A stretch of DNA of 64,000 bases from Ruminococcus albus AD2013. Lineage in GTDB: Bacteria > Bacillota > Clostridia > Oscillospirales > Ruminococcaceae. Positions 8,635 through 17,914 of this stretch are shown here, piece after piece (position 1 is the stretch's first letter; every line of letters starts with the position of its first letter). The translations under genes were made by a program, and so were the position numbers. The notes under the pieces are model-generated. The model was not told the DNA's origin. It searched no databases and saw only the letters and a list, made by a program, of their open reading frames with translations. Where the stretch lies: NCBI RefSeq assembly GCF_000526775.1, contig NZ_JAGS01000001.1, positions 2,604,001 through 2,668,000 of the forward strand, in the 5' to 3' direction.

Positions 8635-9335
8635 TCTTTTCCCTCCTGTGTATCCTTTACAGGGAAAAGCCACGCACCCAAAAGCGAAGCAACTATCGCA
8701 CATATTATCATCGCAAATCCGCCCGATACCGCAGTGAACACGTACTTGAACAGCAGACTTATCACCACAGCTGTCAGCGAAACTGCCAGCACGCCCATTT
8801 CTTTTTTACAAGGAGGTACCACTATCGCTATGAACATACCATAAAGTACCAGTCCCATGGCACTGGATACGGCGGCAGGAAGAAGCTGACCCGCAGCTGC
8901 ACCCATAGCCGTGCCGCTTACCCAGCCCAATACAGCCACGAATATCATACCGTACATATACGCGGGTGTAAGCGGAGTATTCTGTGCAGCACAAACAGCA
9001 AATATCTCATCAGTTATGCCGTAGCTTGCCGCAAGCCTGTGGGGCGTTGTGAATTTCTTATCGAGCTTCTGCGAAAGCGAAAGTGCCATCAGCGAATATC
9101 TCATATTTATGGTTATCTGCACCAGAACCATCTCCAGCAGAGTTCCCCCTGCCGCGATGATATCGATACCTGCTGCCTGTCCCGCACTTGTAACATTGGT
9201 CAGTGATATCAGCGAAGCGCAAAGTGCGCTCAATCCCTTACCGACCGCCGCTATGCCGAATCCGAAGGATACCGACAGATATCCCAGCATTATCGGCACA
9301 CCGTGAGACATACCCCTTACAAAATCTTTTTTCAA
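8631..9335 (-). CDS. azlC: AzlC family branched-chain amino-acid permease
   Basis: 234 residues with the AzlC signature near the N-terminus (GMSHGVPIMLGYLSVSFGFG) and hydrophobic helices throughout. It is the large subunit of an AzlCD exporter. It follows mfd by 55 bases on the same strand, so it may be read from the pth-mfd transcript or from a promoter within or before mfd. No regulator gene such as azlB or lrp lies beside it. Confidence 0.88.
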   Translation of the reverse strand: MKKDFVRGMSHGVPIMLGYLSVSFGFGIAAVGKGLSALCASLISLTNVTSAGQAAGIDIIAAGGTLLEMVLVQITINMRYSLMALSLSQKLDKKFTTPHRLAASYGITDEIFAVCAAQNTPLTPAYMYGMIFVAVLGWVSGTAMGAAAGQLLPAAVSSAMGLVLYGMFIAIVVPPCKKEMGVLAVSLTAVVISLLFKYVFTAVSGGFAMIICAIVASLLGAWLFPVKDTQEGKE

Positions 9336-9390
9336 ATCTATTCTCCTATCTTAACGGGTCTCCCCCGCCTAAACTACGATGATGTTGTAT

Positions 9391-12300
9391 TCAGCGCAGG
9401 TTTATAGTCTCTATGACTTCCTGCATAAGTTCCGCGGATTTCTGCTGCTTGCCCGCTGTCACCGCGAAATACGGTTTTAACTCGTCCACGAAACGCACAC
9501 GGCTCTTGTATTTGCCTGCTAGTGCCGCTATCTGCCTTGGTTCTAAGGTCGTGATATAGAACTGCATCTTCGGACCCATCTGCTTTATTTCCTTTATGCC
9601 CAGTCTTGAAGCCCTGTTTCTCAACAGCGCTATCTGCACCAGACCAAGCACCGACTTCGGCGGGTCGCCGTAACGGTCAATCAGTTCATCAAGTACATCG
9701 CGGGAATCTTCTTCCGTCGCGATCGACGCTATCTTGCGGTATGCGTCAACTCTCTGCGCCGCATTCTCGATATAGCCATCGGGGATATACGCATTTATGG
9801 CGATATCCACAAGGCAGTCCTCGGGCGAATGCGGTATCTCCTCGCCTTTCTGCTCGGCTATAGCTTCGTTGAGAAGTCGCAGGTACATATCGTATCCAAC
9901 AGCCTCCATATGACCGTGCTGCTTTGCCGAAAGTATACTTCCGGCGCCGCGTATCTCAAGATCTCTCATAGCTATGTGGAAACCTGAACCGAACTGGGTG
10001 AACTCCCTTATAGCCTGCAATCTCTTGCTTGCGGTCTCATTGAGCACTTTCCCGCGTCTGAATGTAAAGTAAGCAAACGCTCGCCTGTTTGAACGTCCCA
10101 CGCGGCCTCTCAACTGGTGAAGCTGTGAAAGTCCCAGCCTGTCAGCGTCCTCGATTATCAGCGTATTCACATTGGGTACGTCTATACCCGTTTCGATAAG
10201 CGTTGTGCATACAAGTATATCTATCTCGTGTTCGACCACCTGCCGCCATATCTCGGAGAGTTCTTTTTCATCCATCTGTCCGTGGGCATAGCCTATTCTC
10301 GCATCGGGGATACTATTTTGCAGACGGTCAACAGTGCGAAGTATGGTATCTATCCTGTTGTGTATATAGTAGACCTGTCCGCCGCGCCTTAATTCCTTAC
10401 TTATAGCCTGCAGTATCACACCGTCATTATGTTCGATAACGTAGGTCTGTATAGGATGTCTGTCCATAGGCGGTTCTTCTATGACGGACATATCCCTTAT
10501 GCCGCTGAGCGCCATGTTCAGGGTACGGGGTATAGGTGTCGCCGAAAGGGTCAGTATATCCACCCCGGGGTGATTTTCCTTGAATTTCTCCTTGTGCGCC
10601 ACACCGAAACGCTGTTCCTCGTCTATTATCGCAAGACCTAAGTCCTTGAACTCAACGTCCTTTGATACCAGTCTGTGAGTACCTATTATAAGGTCAACAG
10701 TACCTCTTTTAAGTTCACGAACGATAGCCGCCTGTTCCTTGGGTTTGCGGAATCTTGACAGCAGTTCGACTTTCACCGCGAAATGCTCAAAACGCTTTAT
10801 CGCCGTCTGATAATGCTGCCATGCAAGCACCGTGGTAGGTGCCAGTATCGCACACTGTTTTCCGTTGACAACGCACTTGAACGCCGCCCTCAGTGCAACT
10901 TCGGTCTTGCCGAAACCAACATCGCCGCAGAGAAGTCTGTCCATGGGGGTATGCTTTTCCATATCGCCCTTTATCTCGTTTATCGCCCTCAGCTGGTCAT
11001 CTGTTTCCTGATAGTCAAATCTTTCCTCAAAATCCCTCTGCCAGTCGTCATCAGGCTCAAATGAATAGCCCTTTGCCATCTGACGCTGTGCGTACAGCTT
11101 TGTGAGTTCCTCAGCCATATCCTTTACAGCGGCACGAACTTTGTTCCTTGTACGTGTCCATTCGGTGGAATTCAGTTTGTTCAGCTTGATATTGCCGTCA
11201 TCGCCGGGACCCACATACCTCGATACAAGGTCAAGCTGAGTAACAGGCACATAAAGCACGTCTGTGCCCGCATAGCTGATAGTGATGTAATCCTTTTTGA
11301 CTCCGCCTGTTTCGATGTTCTTTATGCCCATGAATTTGCCTATGCCGTACATCGAATGTACCACAAGATCACCCGAATGTATATCCGAAAGCGCTTTTAT
11401 CTCCTCGCCCGCCTTGTGCTTGGGCTTTTTGCGCTTTGAAGACAGGGCTTTCATCTGGGTTATCAGTGCACATCCGATAGATGGGTAATCATATCCCGCC
11501 GAAAGACTTCCCGTGCGAACATAGACTTTTCCCGGCTTTATATCGAAGCTTTCACCCATCTGTTCCGCATTTATACCTGAATCTTTCAGATCTTTTACGA
11601 TGATAGGCACGGTCTTCTCCGAACCTGCCAGCACCACCGTGCAGTAGCCGTTATCGCAGAGGGTCTGCAATTCTTCCTGCAAAGCCACCATGCTTCCGCC
11701 CCACGCAGAGGTCTGACGACAGTCGGTGTTTATCAGCTTTTTCAGCTTTACACTGTTCAGCGAGCGCATGAATGTATCCATAAAGATCGTCTTCATGTTG
11801 ACTATCCTGCTCTCCGCCTGACCCATATCAAGGCAGAAGCCCTCCAGCCGCTTGAAGAGTATGCCCTCGGTGTAGAGTATCTTCAGATCTTCTGACAGTT
11901 GTGCCAACGCCGCCTTGCCCTTTTCAATACAGTTGTTGTATTCCGAGACAGCACAAAAGCCCCCGCCGAAGTAGTCGAAAACAGTAGCCGTTTCGCTGTA
12001 CGCAAGGGAGTAGTATTTATCAAGATCGGTGAGCATTATACCGCTCTCAATGAGGTCGATATCCTTTTGGATATGCTCTCTTATCTTGTCGGTCAGCTTT
12101 CCTCTGGCAGACTTTGCCAGTTCTTCCATACGTCTTACCTGTTCGGCGCTGTCAGGAAAGATTATCTCCAGAGCGGGTGCGACAGTCACCTTATCCAGCG
12201 GCTCGGAGCGTCTTTGGGATTCAACGTCGAAATACGCCATCATATCCACTTCATCGCCCCAAAGCTCGATACGCACAGGCTGTTTATCCTGTACAGGGAA

Positions 12301-12846
12301 GATATCTATTATCGAACCTCTCACAGCAAACTGCGCTGCACCCTCGACCTGATCGGTCTTAGTGTAGCCCGCAGCAAGAAGTTTCCGCGAAAGTTCTTCT
12401 GCATCAAGCTCACTGCCGTTCTCAATAACGAAAGTATTCTCCTTTAACGCGGCAGGAGGTATCGTACCTTGCAGACAGGCTTCCATACCCGCCGCCATTA
12501 TCCTGCAATTGCCCGATACTATATCCGAAAGTGCCGCTATACGCCTATGTTCGTACTCGCGGGATATGCCCTCCATGTAAGCAAAGTTCATATCCTTTGC
12601 AGGATAAACGCAGGCTATCTGCTCACCTGCCATCTCGTTGATATCAGCCGTCATTTTGGTGGCATCGGCTTCGTCGGCGCATATCAGCAAGCACTTGCCC
12701 AGTGAGGACAGCGCTGCCGTAAGCATAGCTTTGTGTACACCCGAAACGCCTGTCACCGCGGCAGGAGTATAGCCTTTCAGCAGGCAGTTCTTGATATCCT
12801 TGTAATGTTCAAGACGGCTCGCCGTTTCAAAAAATATATTCATCAC
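9391..12846 (-). CDS. mfd: Transcription-repair coupling factor Mfd
   Basis: 1151 residues, full length. The N-terminal UvrB-like part is followed by the RNA-polymerase interaction domain (GDLVVHSMYGIGKFMGI, about 490-510). The translocase has Walker A GDVGFGKTE near 640, the DEEQ box in AIIDEEQRFGVAHKEK, and ATPIPRT and GRVGRS motifs. A C-terminal TRCF domain follows. Mfd removes RNA polymerase stalled at DNA damage and recruits UvrA. It lies 15 bases after pth on the same strand, a conserved pairing in Firmicutes. Confidence 0.97.
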   Translation of the reverse strand: MMNIFFETASRLEHYKDIKNCLLKGYTPAAVTGVSGVHKAMLTAALSSLGKCLLICADEADATKMTADINEMAGEQIACVYPAKDMNFAYMEGISREYEHRRIAALSDIVSGNCRIMAAGMEACLQGTIPPAALKENTFVIENGSELDAEELSRKLLAAGYTKTDQVEGAAQFAVRGSIIDIFPVQDKQPVRIELWGDEVDMMAYFDVESQRRSEPLDKVTVAPALEIIFPDSAEQVRRMEELAKSARGKLTDKIREHIQKDIDLIESGIMLTDLDKYYSLAYSETATVFDYFGGGFCAVSEYNNCIEKGKAALAQLSEDLKILYTEGILFKRLEGFCLDMGQAESRIVNMKTIFMDTFMRSLNSVKLKKLINTDCRQTSAWGGSMVALQEELQTLCDNGYCTVVLAGSEKTVPIIVKDLKDSGINAEQMGESFDIKPGKVYVRTGSLSAGYDYPSIGCALITQMKALSSKRKKPKHKAGEEIKALSDIHSGDLVVHSMYGIGKFMGIKNIETGGVKKDYITISYAGTDVLYVPVTQLDLVSRYVGPGDDGNIKLNKLNSTEWTRTRNKVRAAVKDMAEELTKLYAQRQMAKGYSFEPDDDWQRDFEERFDYQETDDQLRAINEIKGDMEKHTPMDRLLCGDVGFGKTEVALRAAFKCVVNGKQCAILAPTTVLAWQHYQTAIKRFEHFAVKVELLSRFRKPKEQAAIVRELKRGTVDLIIGTHRLVSKDVEFKDLGLAIIDEEQRFGVAHKEKFKENHPGVDILTLSATPIPRTLNMALSGIRDMSVIEEPPMDRHPIQTYVIEHNDGVILQAISKELRRGGQVYYIHNRIDTILRTVDRLQNSIPDARIGYAHGQMDEKELSEIWRQVVEHEIDILVCTTLIETGIDVPNVNTLIIEDADRLGLSQLHQLRGRVGRSNRRAFAYFTFRRGKVLNETASKRLQAIREFTQFGSGFHIAMRDLEIRGAGSILSAKQHGHMEAVGYDMYLRLLNEAIAEQKGEEIPHSPEDCLVDIAINAYIPDGYIENAAQRVDAYRKIASIATEEDSRDVLDELIDRYGDPPKSVLGLVQIALLRNRASRLGIKEIKQMGPKMQFYITTLEPRQIAALAGKYKSRVRFVDELKPYFAVTAGKQQKSAELMQEVIETINLR

Positions 12847-12861
12847 ATCATACCCTAAAAA

Positions 12862-13488
12862 CTACGCATTGAATTTGTTCATAGCTTCATCTATCTTACC
12901 CTGCACCATAAGTTCCAGCGCATTGCAAGCATTTTCAGCGGCACCGTCCAGTTTTTTTCTGTCCTCTTCGCTGAATTTTGATAGCACCCATTTAGCAAGG
13001 TCATATGCGGGATTAGGCTTTTTGCCTACCCCAAGCTTTATCCTCGGGAAGTTTTCACCGTCGCATTGTGCGATGATGCTCTTGATGCCGTTATGTCCCC
13101 CCGCCGAACCTTTTCTTCTTATCCTCATCTGACCCACATCAAGGGAGATATCATCGAATATCACTATGACATTTTCGAGTGGTATCTTGTAGAAGTCCAT
13201 AGCCTCAGACACAGCATCGCCGCTGAGGTTCATAAAAGTCTCGGGCTTCATCACAAGACAGCTTTTGCCGCCTATGACGGTATTGCCCACCTTAGCCTTG
13301 AACTTATGCCTGTCACATGAGAATCCCAGTTTTTTCTCCAAAGCTTCTATCGTTATGAAGCCCGCATTGTGTCTCGTGCCCTCATACTGTATCCCGGGAT
13401 TTCCCAATCCAACGATGATATACTCGGGTTTAGTACCTGTTTCACCGCGCTGTGCGGATAGCTGTTTCAGCTTTTCAAAAATATCCAT
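12862..13488 (-). CDS. pth: Peptidyl-tRNA hydrolase
   Basis: 208 residues. After about 20 extra N-terminal residues (MDIFEKLKQLSAQRGETGTK) comes the usual start YIIVGLGNPGIQYEGTRHNAG with the catalytic His. FDDISLDVGQMRIRRKGSAG and GHNGIKSI follow. The enzyme releases peptides from prematurely dropped peptidyl-tRNA. The N-terminal extension is unusual compared with proteobacterial Pth, but the next Met is too far inside to be the start. It is first in a likely pth-mfd operon. Confidence 0.95.
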   Translation of the reverse strand: MDIFEKLKQLSAQRGETGTKPEYIIVGLGNPGIQYEGTRHNAGFITIEALEKKLGFSCDRHKFKAKVGNTVIGGKSCLVMKPETFMNLSGDAVSEAMDFYKIPLENVIVIFDDISLDVGQMRIRRKGSAGGHNGIKSIIAQCDGENFPRIKLGVGKKPNPAYDLAKWVLSKFSEEDRKKLDGAAENACNALELMVQGKIDEAMNKFNA

Positions 13489-13567
13489 ATTCTTACTCCT
13501 GTCATTTTTACCTTTATATGATCTGCTTTTGCAGCATCGCCCATTTTAAACCATGCAAGCACAAAAT

Positions 13568-13590
13568 CCCCGACTTTCTCGAAGTCGGGG
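13568..13590 (-). terminator. Terminator hairpin after the transglutaminase gene
   Basis: CCCCGACTT (13568-13576) and its complement (13582-13590) form a 9-bp stem with a 5-base loop. On the minus strand ATTTTGTG follows. It lies about 80 bases beyond the stop of the gene at 13668-14783 and before pth. Confidence 0.6.
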
Positions 13591-13667
13591 TATTGGATCG
13601 CTCATTGTGTTTATTATATCATATCGCGGACGAATTTGTCAATAGCGGGATCACCGCTGTTTTACGC

Positions 13668-14783
13668 TTATTCAATGCTTATCGTCAGTATGCCTAACTT
13701 GTCTTCATCCGGGAAATAGCCCGGTTTCTTGTCAACGTTGCTCTTCATTACATCTGTATTCCAGATACTGCCGTTTTTCATAAGGTCTTCAACGGCTTCG
13801 TCATAGCTTTCCCTGTCCGCAAACATTATATCAAGCCCGCCCTCATCGCAGTGCTCGTTCATCAGCGAATTTATCTCATCGAAACTGTAGCTTTCAAGGT
13901 ACAGCCCGTTCTTTACATAGTAATTTTCGTCCATCGAACTGCACTCAGGCACAAAAGGCACATCGCTCTCGACCGTCCTGTTTTTCATGAAACGGCTGTC
14001 ATCAAGCAGGAAATACTTGTGCATAGGCACAAAACCCAATTCGTTGTTCTCCGTCGCATTCTCGTCCCAGGTCACATCTAACCAGTAGTATTCACCGTCT
14101 ATCTTGACATAGTTCCACGCGTGTTTCTCGTTTCTTGCCATGCCGCATACCATGCCACATTCAAAGCCCATCTTCTGCGCCGCCAGAGAAAATGCCTGGG
14201 CATAGCCCTCGCATACAGCATTATGCTCAACAAGACAGCCGTATGAAGACCCCGCAAATCCTATGTCTTCCGAATCTGTTGCTTTTGCCGCCTTGTAATC
14301 ATAATTACACATTTCGATAAGCTTGTCATGAAGCAACAACAGCTTGTCGAAATCCGTAGCACCGCCGCTTGCTTCCTTTACGACCTTATCAAGAGCTTCG
14401 TCCATATCCGCTTTCATTTCAGCCAGAGTCTTTTCATCAAGGTCGTTAACGCTGTCACATTCAAGAGTAGTTGTGGAGTAATCCGTACTCACTGTGAAAC
14501 CACCTGTCCAGAATATGTCGGGGCGGTCATACCTCGCGCCGTAAACCGCATTCTGCACCATCTCAGTGCTTACAACTCCGTCAAATACGATCTTTCGCTT
14601 GCATTCAGCCAGTTCTTTATAGATCTTTTCATTGACCTGTTCCTGAGTATACGAGCCTTTTTCGATGGAATGCTCTTCTATCTTTTCGTCTACTTTCGCA
14701 CTGATAACTTCTTTTATATCGCTTAACCCGCACCCGCTGAGCATAATTGCCGCCGCGATCATCGGGATTAGTGACTTCTTCAT
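13668..14783 (-). CDS. Transglutaminase-like lipoprotein
   Basis: 371 residues. The signal peptide MKKSLIPMIAAAIMLSGCGL ends in a lipobox Cys, so the protein is probably a membrane-anchored lipoprotein. The transglutaminase-core fold is shown by a Cys in HNAVCEGYAQAFSL (near 188), a His in KHAWNYVKI and an Asp in YWLDVTWDEN, in the right order for the catalytic triad. The substrate is unknown; relatives act on surface proteins or serve as peptidases. A promoter with TTGACA and TACAAT, 17 bases apart, lies upstream. It appears to be a single-gene unit. Confidence 0.85.
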   Translation of the reverse strand: MKKSLIPMIAAAIMLSGCGLSDIKEVISAKVDEKIEEHSIEKGSYTQEQVNEKIYKELAECKRKIVFDGVVSTEMVQNAVYGARYDRPDIFWTGGFTVSTDYSTTTLECDSVNDLDEKTLAEMKADMDEALDKVVKEASGGATDFDKLLLLHDKLIEMCNYDYKAAKATDSEDIGFAGSSYGCLVEHNAVCEGYAQAFSLAAQKMGFECGMVCGMARNEKHAWNYVKIDGEYYWLDVTWDENATENNELGFVPMHKYFLLDDSRFMKNRTVESDVPFVPECSSMDENYYVKNGLYLESYSFDEINSLMNEHCDEGGLDIMFADRESYDEAVEDLMKNGSIWNTDVMKSNVDKKPGYFPDEDKLGILTISIE

Positions 14784-15206
14784 TTAGCTGCCCCCTTAAA
14801 GGTATCGTCATTATATTGTATCATGCCGACGTAGATTTGTCAACGCCGTAAATTACAACTTTTTGCGATAATCAAAACCTATCTTGCGGACTTGTTTTTT
14901 ATCTGACACATCTGTTCACAAACAAGCCTTTTATTTTTGTACATGGAGTATATCTATAACTATATGGATAATATACACAACGCCGCATAAGCCCTTTTAT
15001 AGAAACTCGCCATATAAGGCGTTGCTTTATGAACATACATCACTATATTTATTAACAATTTCTAAATGTTTGTGATAATAACGAAAACCTCTTGAAATTC
15101 TAATCAAATCGTAGTATAATATAAACAGTACAAAGACAGCTAATTGTTTACGTACCCACCGATACCATAAACAGTACGGCGATATTTTTTGAAAAGGAGA
15201 GTTTCT
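14784..15206. other. Intergenic region with divergent promoters
   Basis: Minus-strand promoter for the transglutaminase gene: TTGACA (14838-14843) and TACAAT (14815-14820), spacer 17. Plus-strand promoter for the kinase-fold gene: TTGAAA (15092-15097) and TATAAT (15115-15120), spacer 17. Between them a CAACGCC ... GGCGTTG inverted repeat (about 14979-15027) could form a loose hairpin. No gene was seen. Confidence 0.6.
15092..15120 (+). promoter_or_regulatory. Promoter of the kinase-fold gene at 15207
   Basis: TTGAAA (15092-15097), 17-base spacer, TATAAT (15115-15120). The ribosome site AAGGAGA is at 15194-15200. Confidence 0.7.
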
Positions 15207-15965
15207 ATGGAACTGAAAAATTTCATCGCTCACGGCGACATCTATGACATCTACGAATGTGACGGAAAGTCCATAAATATTTACAACAAGCCCGAATATA
15301 AGGAGAAATGCCTTTATGCGGCACTTACTCACGCCAGATGTGAGACCACAATGGTAAACTCCTTCATCAAGACCCCCATACTCCATGAGGTATCTGTGAT
15401 AGACGGCAAGTGGGCTATTTCCTTCGACTTCATCAAGGGCAAGACCCTTCAGCAGCTTATGGACGAAAATCCCGATAAGATGGATACCTACCTCAACCAG
15501 TTCATCGATATCCAGACAGAGATACACGCTCAGTATATGCCTCTGCTGTCGAAACTGAAAGACAAGATGGCACGTCAGATCAAGTCACTGGCCGCTATCG
15601 ACGAGATCAAGAAGTACGAGCTTCTCACAAGACTGGATTCTATGCCCAAGCACATAAAGCTTTGCCACGGCAATTTTGCTCCCAAGAATGTCATCATCAA
15701 CGATGAGGGCACCTATGTTATCAACTGGTCGGCAGCAAGACAGGGCAATGCTTCCGCTGATGTAGCTAGAACTTATCTGCTGTTCTGCCTGAACAATCCT
15801 GATGTGGCAGATGCATACCTTGATAAATATTGTCTGAAGAGCGGTACATCGAAGCAGTATGTACAGGCATGGCTTCCGATAGTAGCTGCTGCACAGCTTA
15901 TCAAGGGCAGAGAAGAAGAAAAGGATCTTCTCATGCGCTGGATAGATGTTGTTGATTATTCCTGA
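15207..15965 (+). CDS. Aminoglycoside-phosphotransferase-fold protein with both catalytic Asp positions changed to Asn
   Basis: 252 residues; start chosen at ATG 15207 with AAGGAGA 6 bases upstream. The C-terminal half has the APH/choline-kinase layout: LCHGNFAPKNVIINDEGTYV at about 152-171, then INWSAARQGNASADVARTYLL. In active relatives the first motif reads HGDxxPxN and the second I-D-W, with the two Asp acting in catalysis and metal binding. Here both are Asn (codons AAT and AAC). Everything around them is well kept, including the PKN Asn and the ADVART helix, which argues against a decaying pseudogene. It may bind a nucleotide or small molecule without phosphorylating it, or work with altered chemistry. 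Substrate unknown; single-gene unit. Confidence 0.75.
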   Translation: MELKNFIAHGDIYDIYECDGKSINIYNKPEYKEKCLYAALTHARCETTMVNSFIKTPILHEVSVIDGKWAISFDFIKGKTLQQLMDENPDKMDTYLNQFIDIQTEIHAQYMPLLSKLKDKMARQIKSLAAIDEIKKYELLTRLDSMPKHIKLCHGNFAPKNVIINDEGTYVINWSAARQGNASADVARTYLLFCLNNPDVADAYLDKYCLKSGTSKQYVQAWLPIVAAAQLIKGREEEKDLLMRWIDVVDYS

Positions 15966-16155
15966 TAGCAGCAAACATCACTATAAACAAAGCAGTACCA
16001 AAATTTATGGGGGTGTTGCAATCGCAGCACCCTCTAACCATATCCGAACATCAGAGTAAAAAAACATATTTACTGGTGAAATAAGCTGTTTCAGTGCGCA
16101 CACCCCCAAGCCCTCTTCAAAAAAGAGGACTCGGTGGTGTAATGTTCTGCTGGTT

Positions 16156-17694
16156 TTATGCTGATTTCAGTTCAAAAAGAGAAATTCCAAGTCGGTTTTC
16201 TGAGATCTTAGCAAAAAGCTTCTTTATGTTGTATGCAAGTCCCAGCAAAAGGAACTCAGTTCTGATGTTATTTTTGCCCCTGCACAGGAATCTTCTGAAG
16301 CCATGATCCTGTTTCAGTACTCCGAATACGCCTTCAGCCTGTATGCTTCGGTTCATTCTGAGCTGTTTTCCGAATTCGGTCGTTATATTTTCCAGGCTTT
16401 CTGTTCTCAGTTCTTTGAACTTATGCGATATAGACAGCGTCTTGTTTCCTTTTGCTTTTGTACAGTTCTGTTTGTAGGGACAACCTTCGCAGCTTTCACA
16501 TCTGTACATTGCTTTCTCCGAAACGAATCCGGTCTTCGTTTTCTCATGCTTTGTACCGATACGCCACAGTATCCTTCCTGCCCTGCATACGAATATATCG
16601 CCGAGTTCGTGGTATTCCATATTCTCGGGTCTGCCGTATTTTGTACGATAGTTCCGCTTTTTGCTCTGCTCATAATTTACGGGTTTTATGTATGAGGTCA
16701 TGTTATGTGATCTGAGATAAAGATAGTTCTCCTCGCTCTCATATCCTGCATCGCAGATGATGTTTTTCAATACAAACAACTCAAGGCTGTTAAGCTTTTC
16801 AAGAAACGGGATCAGCGTATTTACATCGCTCCGTTCGCTTGAAATGTCTACACCTACAATATACTCGCCTTCCACCGCTGCCTGTATGTTGTATCCGGGT
16901 TTCAGCTGACCATTTCTCATATGGTCTTCCTTCATGTGCATGAATGTTGCATCGGTATCTGTCTTTGAAAAGCTGTTCCTTCCGTCAAAAAGGCTGTTGT
17001 AATAGTCATACTGTGCCATTTTATCGCGATATCCTTCCAGCTTTTCAAGTGCTTTCTGATATGATGATTTATGATGTCCTTTTCCGTAAACTCGTTCAAT
17101 ACCAAATTTTATCATAAGTGAAGAAAGTGTACCGATCATATCCGAAACTGGCGTATTTTCGGGGAATCTCACACCATAAGCATAATTTATCTCATCAAGT
17201 ATCTCAGGCAGTTTGGTACGAAGTTTCTGCTCGTTTTTTGAGACCGCCTTTTTCCAGACGAATGTATATCTGTTTGCATTAGCTTCGATCTTGGTGCCAT
17301 CAATGAACAGGTTCTCACCGCTTATCTCTTTCATATTCAAAAGATACTTTACAACAGCGTAAAACACACGCTCGATCTGTTCTCCCATTTTCTGTCGAAA
17401 TCTTGAGATAGTGCTGTGATCCGGAGCTCCAAAGCCATCGAGAAGCCACATGAAATGGATATCCCTTTTGCAGAGCTGTTCAATCTTACGGCTTGAAAAA
17501 GAGTCGTTCATGTAGCCGTAGATGAGTATCTTCATCATGATATCCTCGGGTATGGCGCCATTCCACTTGCTTACTATCGTGTATTCTTCTTTTTGATAGA
17601 TCTCATCTATAACATTGCTCAGTACTCTGACAGGTGAGCTTTCTTCGATGTAGATCTCATAATTCATGTTAAGACGCACTTGACAATTTCTCAT
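16156..17694 (-). CDS. IS1182-family transposase
   Basis: About 512 residues from ATG 17694, preceded by AAAGG about 13 bases upstream; ATG 17667 (MNYEIYIEES) is an alternative start. An N-terminal DUF772-type domain (PEDIMMKILIYGYMNDSFSS) is followed by a DDE catalytic domain with an Asp in NLFIDGTKIEANANRY, an Asp in YIVGVDISSERSDVN and a Glu in QAEGVFGVLKQDHGFRRF. A Cys-rich stretch (CESCEGCPYKQNC) lies between the second Asp and the Glu, as usual for the family. No frameshift or stop interrupts it, so it may still be active. Confidence 0.9.
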   Translation of the reverse strand: MRNCQVRLNMNYEIYIEESSPVRVLSNVIDEIYQKEEYTIVSKWNGAIPEDIMMKILIYGYMNDSFSSRKIEQLCKRDIHFMWLLDGFGAPDHSTISRFRQKMGEQIERVFYAVVKYLLNMKEISGENLFIDGTKIEANANRYTFVWKKAVSKNEQKLRTKLPEILDEINYAYGVRFPENTPVSDMIGTLSSLMIKFGIERVYGKGHHKSSYQKALEKLEGYRDKMAQYDYYNSLFDGRNSFSKTDTDATFMHMKEDHMRNGQLKPGYNIQAAVEGEYIVGVDISSERSDVNTLIPFLEKLNSLELFVLKNIICDAGYESEENYLYLRSHNMTSYIKPVNYEQSKKRNYRTKYGRPENMEYHELGDIFVCRAGRILWRIGTKHEKTKTGFVSEKAMYRCESCEGCPYKQNCTKAKGNKTLSISHKFKELRTESLENITTEFGKQLRMNRSIQAEGVFGVLKQDHGFRRFLCRGKNNIRTEFLLLGLAYNIKKLFAKISENRLGISLFELKSA

Positions 17695-17758
17695 TTTTGT
17701 GGTACAATCCTTTCGTTGGTTTGATGTTATATTTGCAATTACATTATACCACAAAATG

Positions 17759-17799
17759 AGACGCCTGGCACTACCTTTTTGGTGTGTCAGGCGTCTTTT
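17759..17799 (+). terminator. Hairpin inside the right end of the insertion sequence
   Basis: GACGCCTG-GCAC pairs with GTGT-CAGGCGTC around a loop of about 12 bases and is followed by TTTTTC on the plus strand. It would block read-through into the transposase region from outside. Confidence 0.6.
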
Positions 17800-17865
17800 T
17801 CTTTGTTGGGGCTGCAACAGCCCCTTTCTTTGTGCATAAATATGCCACCGCAGTCCGCACAGAAC

Positions 17866-17901
17866 AAAAAAGCCCCTCAGTGCCATAAGCACCAAGGGGC
17901 T
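17866..17901 (-). terminator. Terminator of the zinc-ribbon protein gene
   Basis: AGCCCCT (17871-17877) pairs with AGGGGCT (17895-17901), with an inner GTGC/GCAC stem. On the minus strand it is followed by TTTTTTG. It lies just past the stop at 17915. Confidence 0.85.
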
Positions 17902-17914
17902 GTAATTATTCAGA

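Larger units (their letters stand above)
16009..17824 (-). mobile_element. IS1182-family insertion sequence
   Basis: One intact transposase gene is flanked by imperfect terminal inverted repeats: GGGGGTGTTGCA at 16009-16020 and GGGGCTGTTGCA on the minus strand at 17813-17824. A strong hairpin with a T-run on the plus strand (about 17759-17799) lies inside the right end and would stop transcripts entering the element. The total of about 1.8 kb fits the family. I could not find a convincing target-site duplication, so the exact ends are provisional. It sits between two complete genes and appears to break nothing. Confidence 0.7.
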
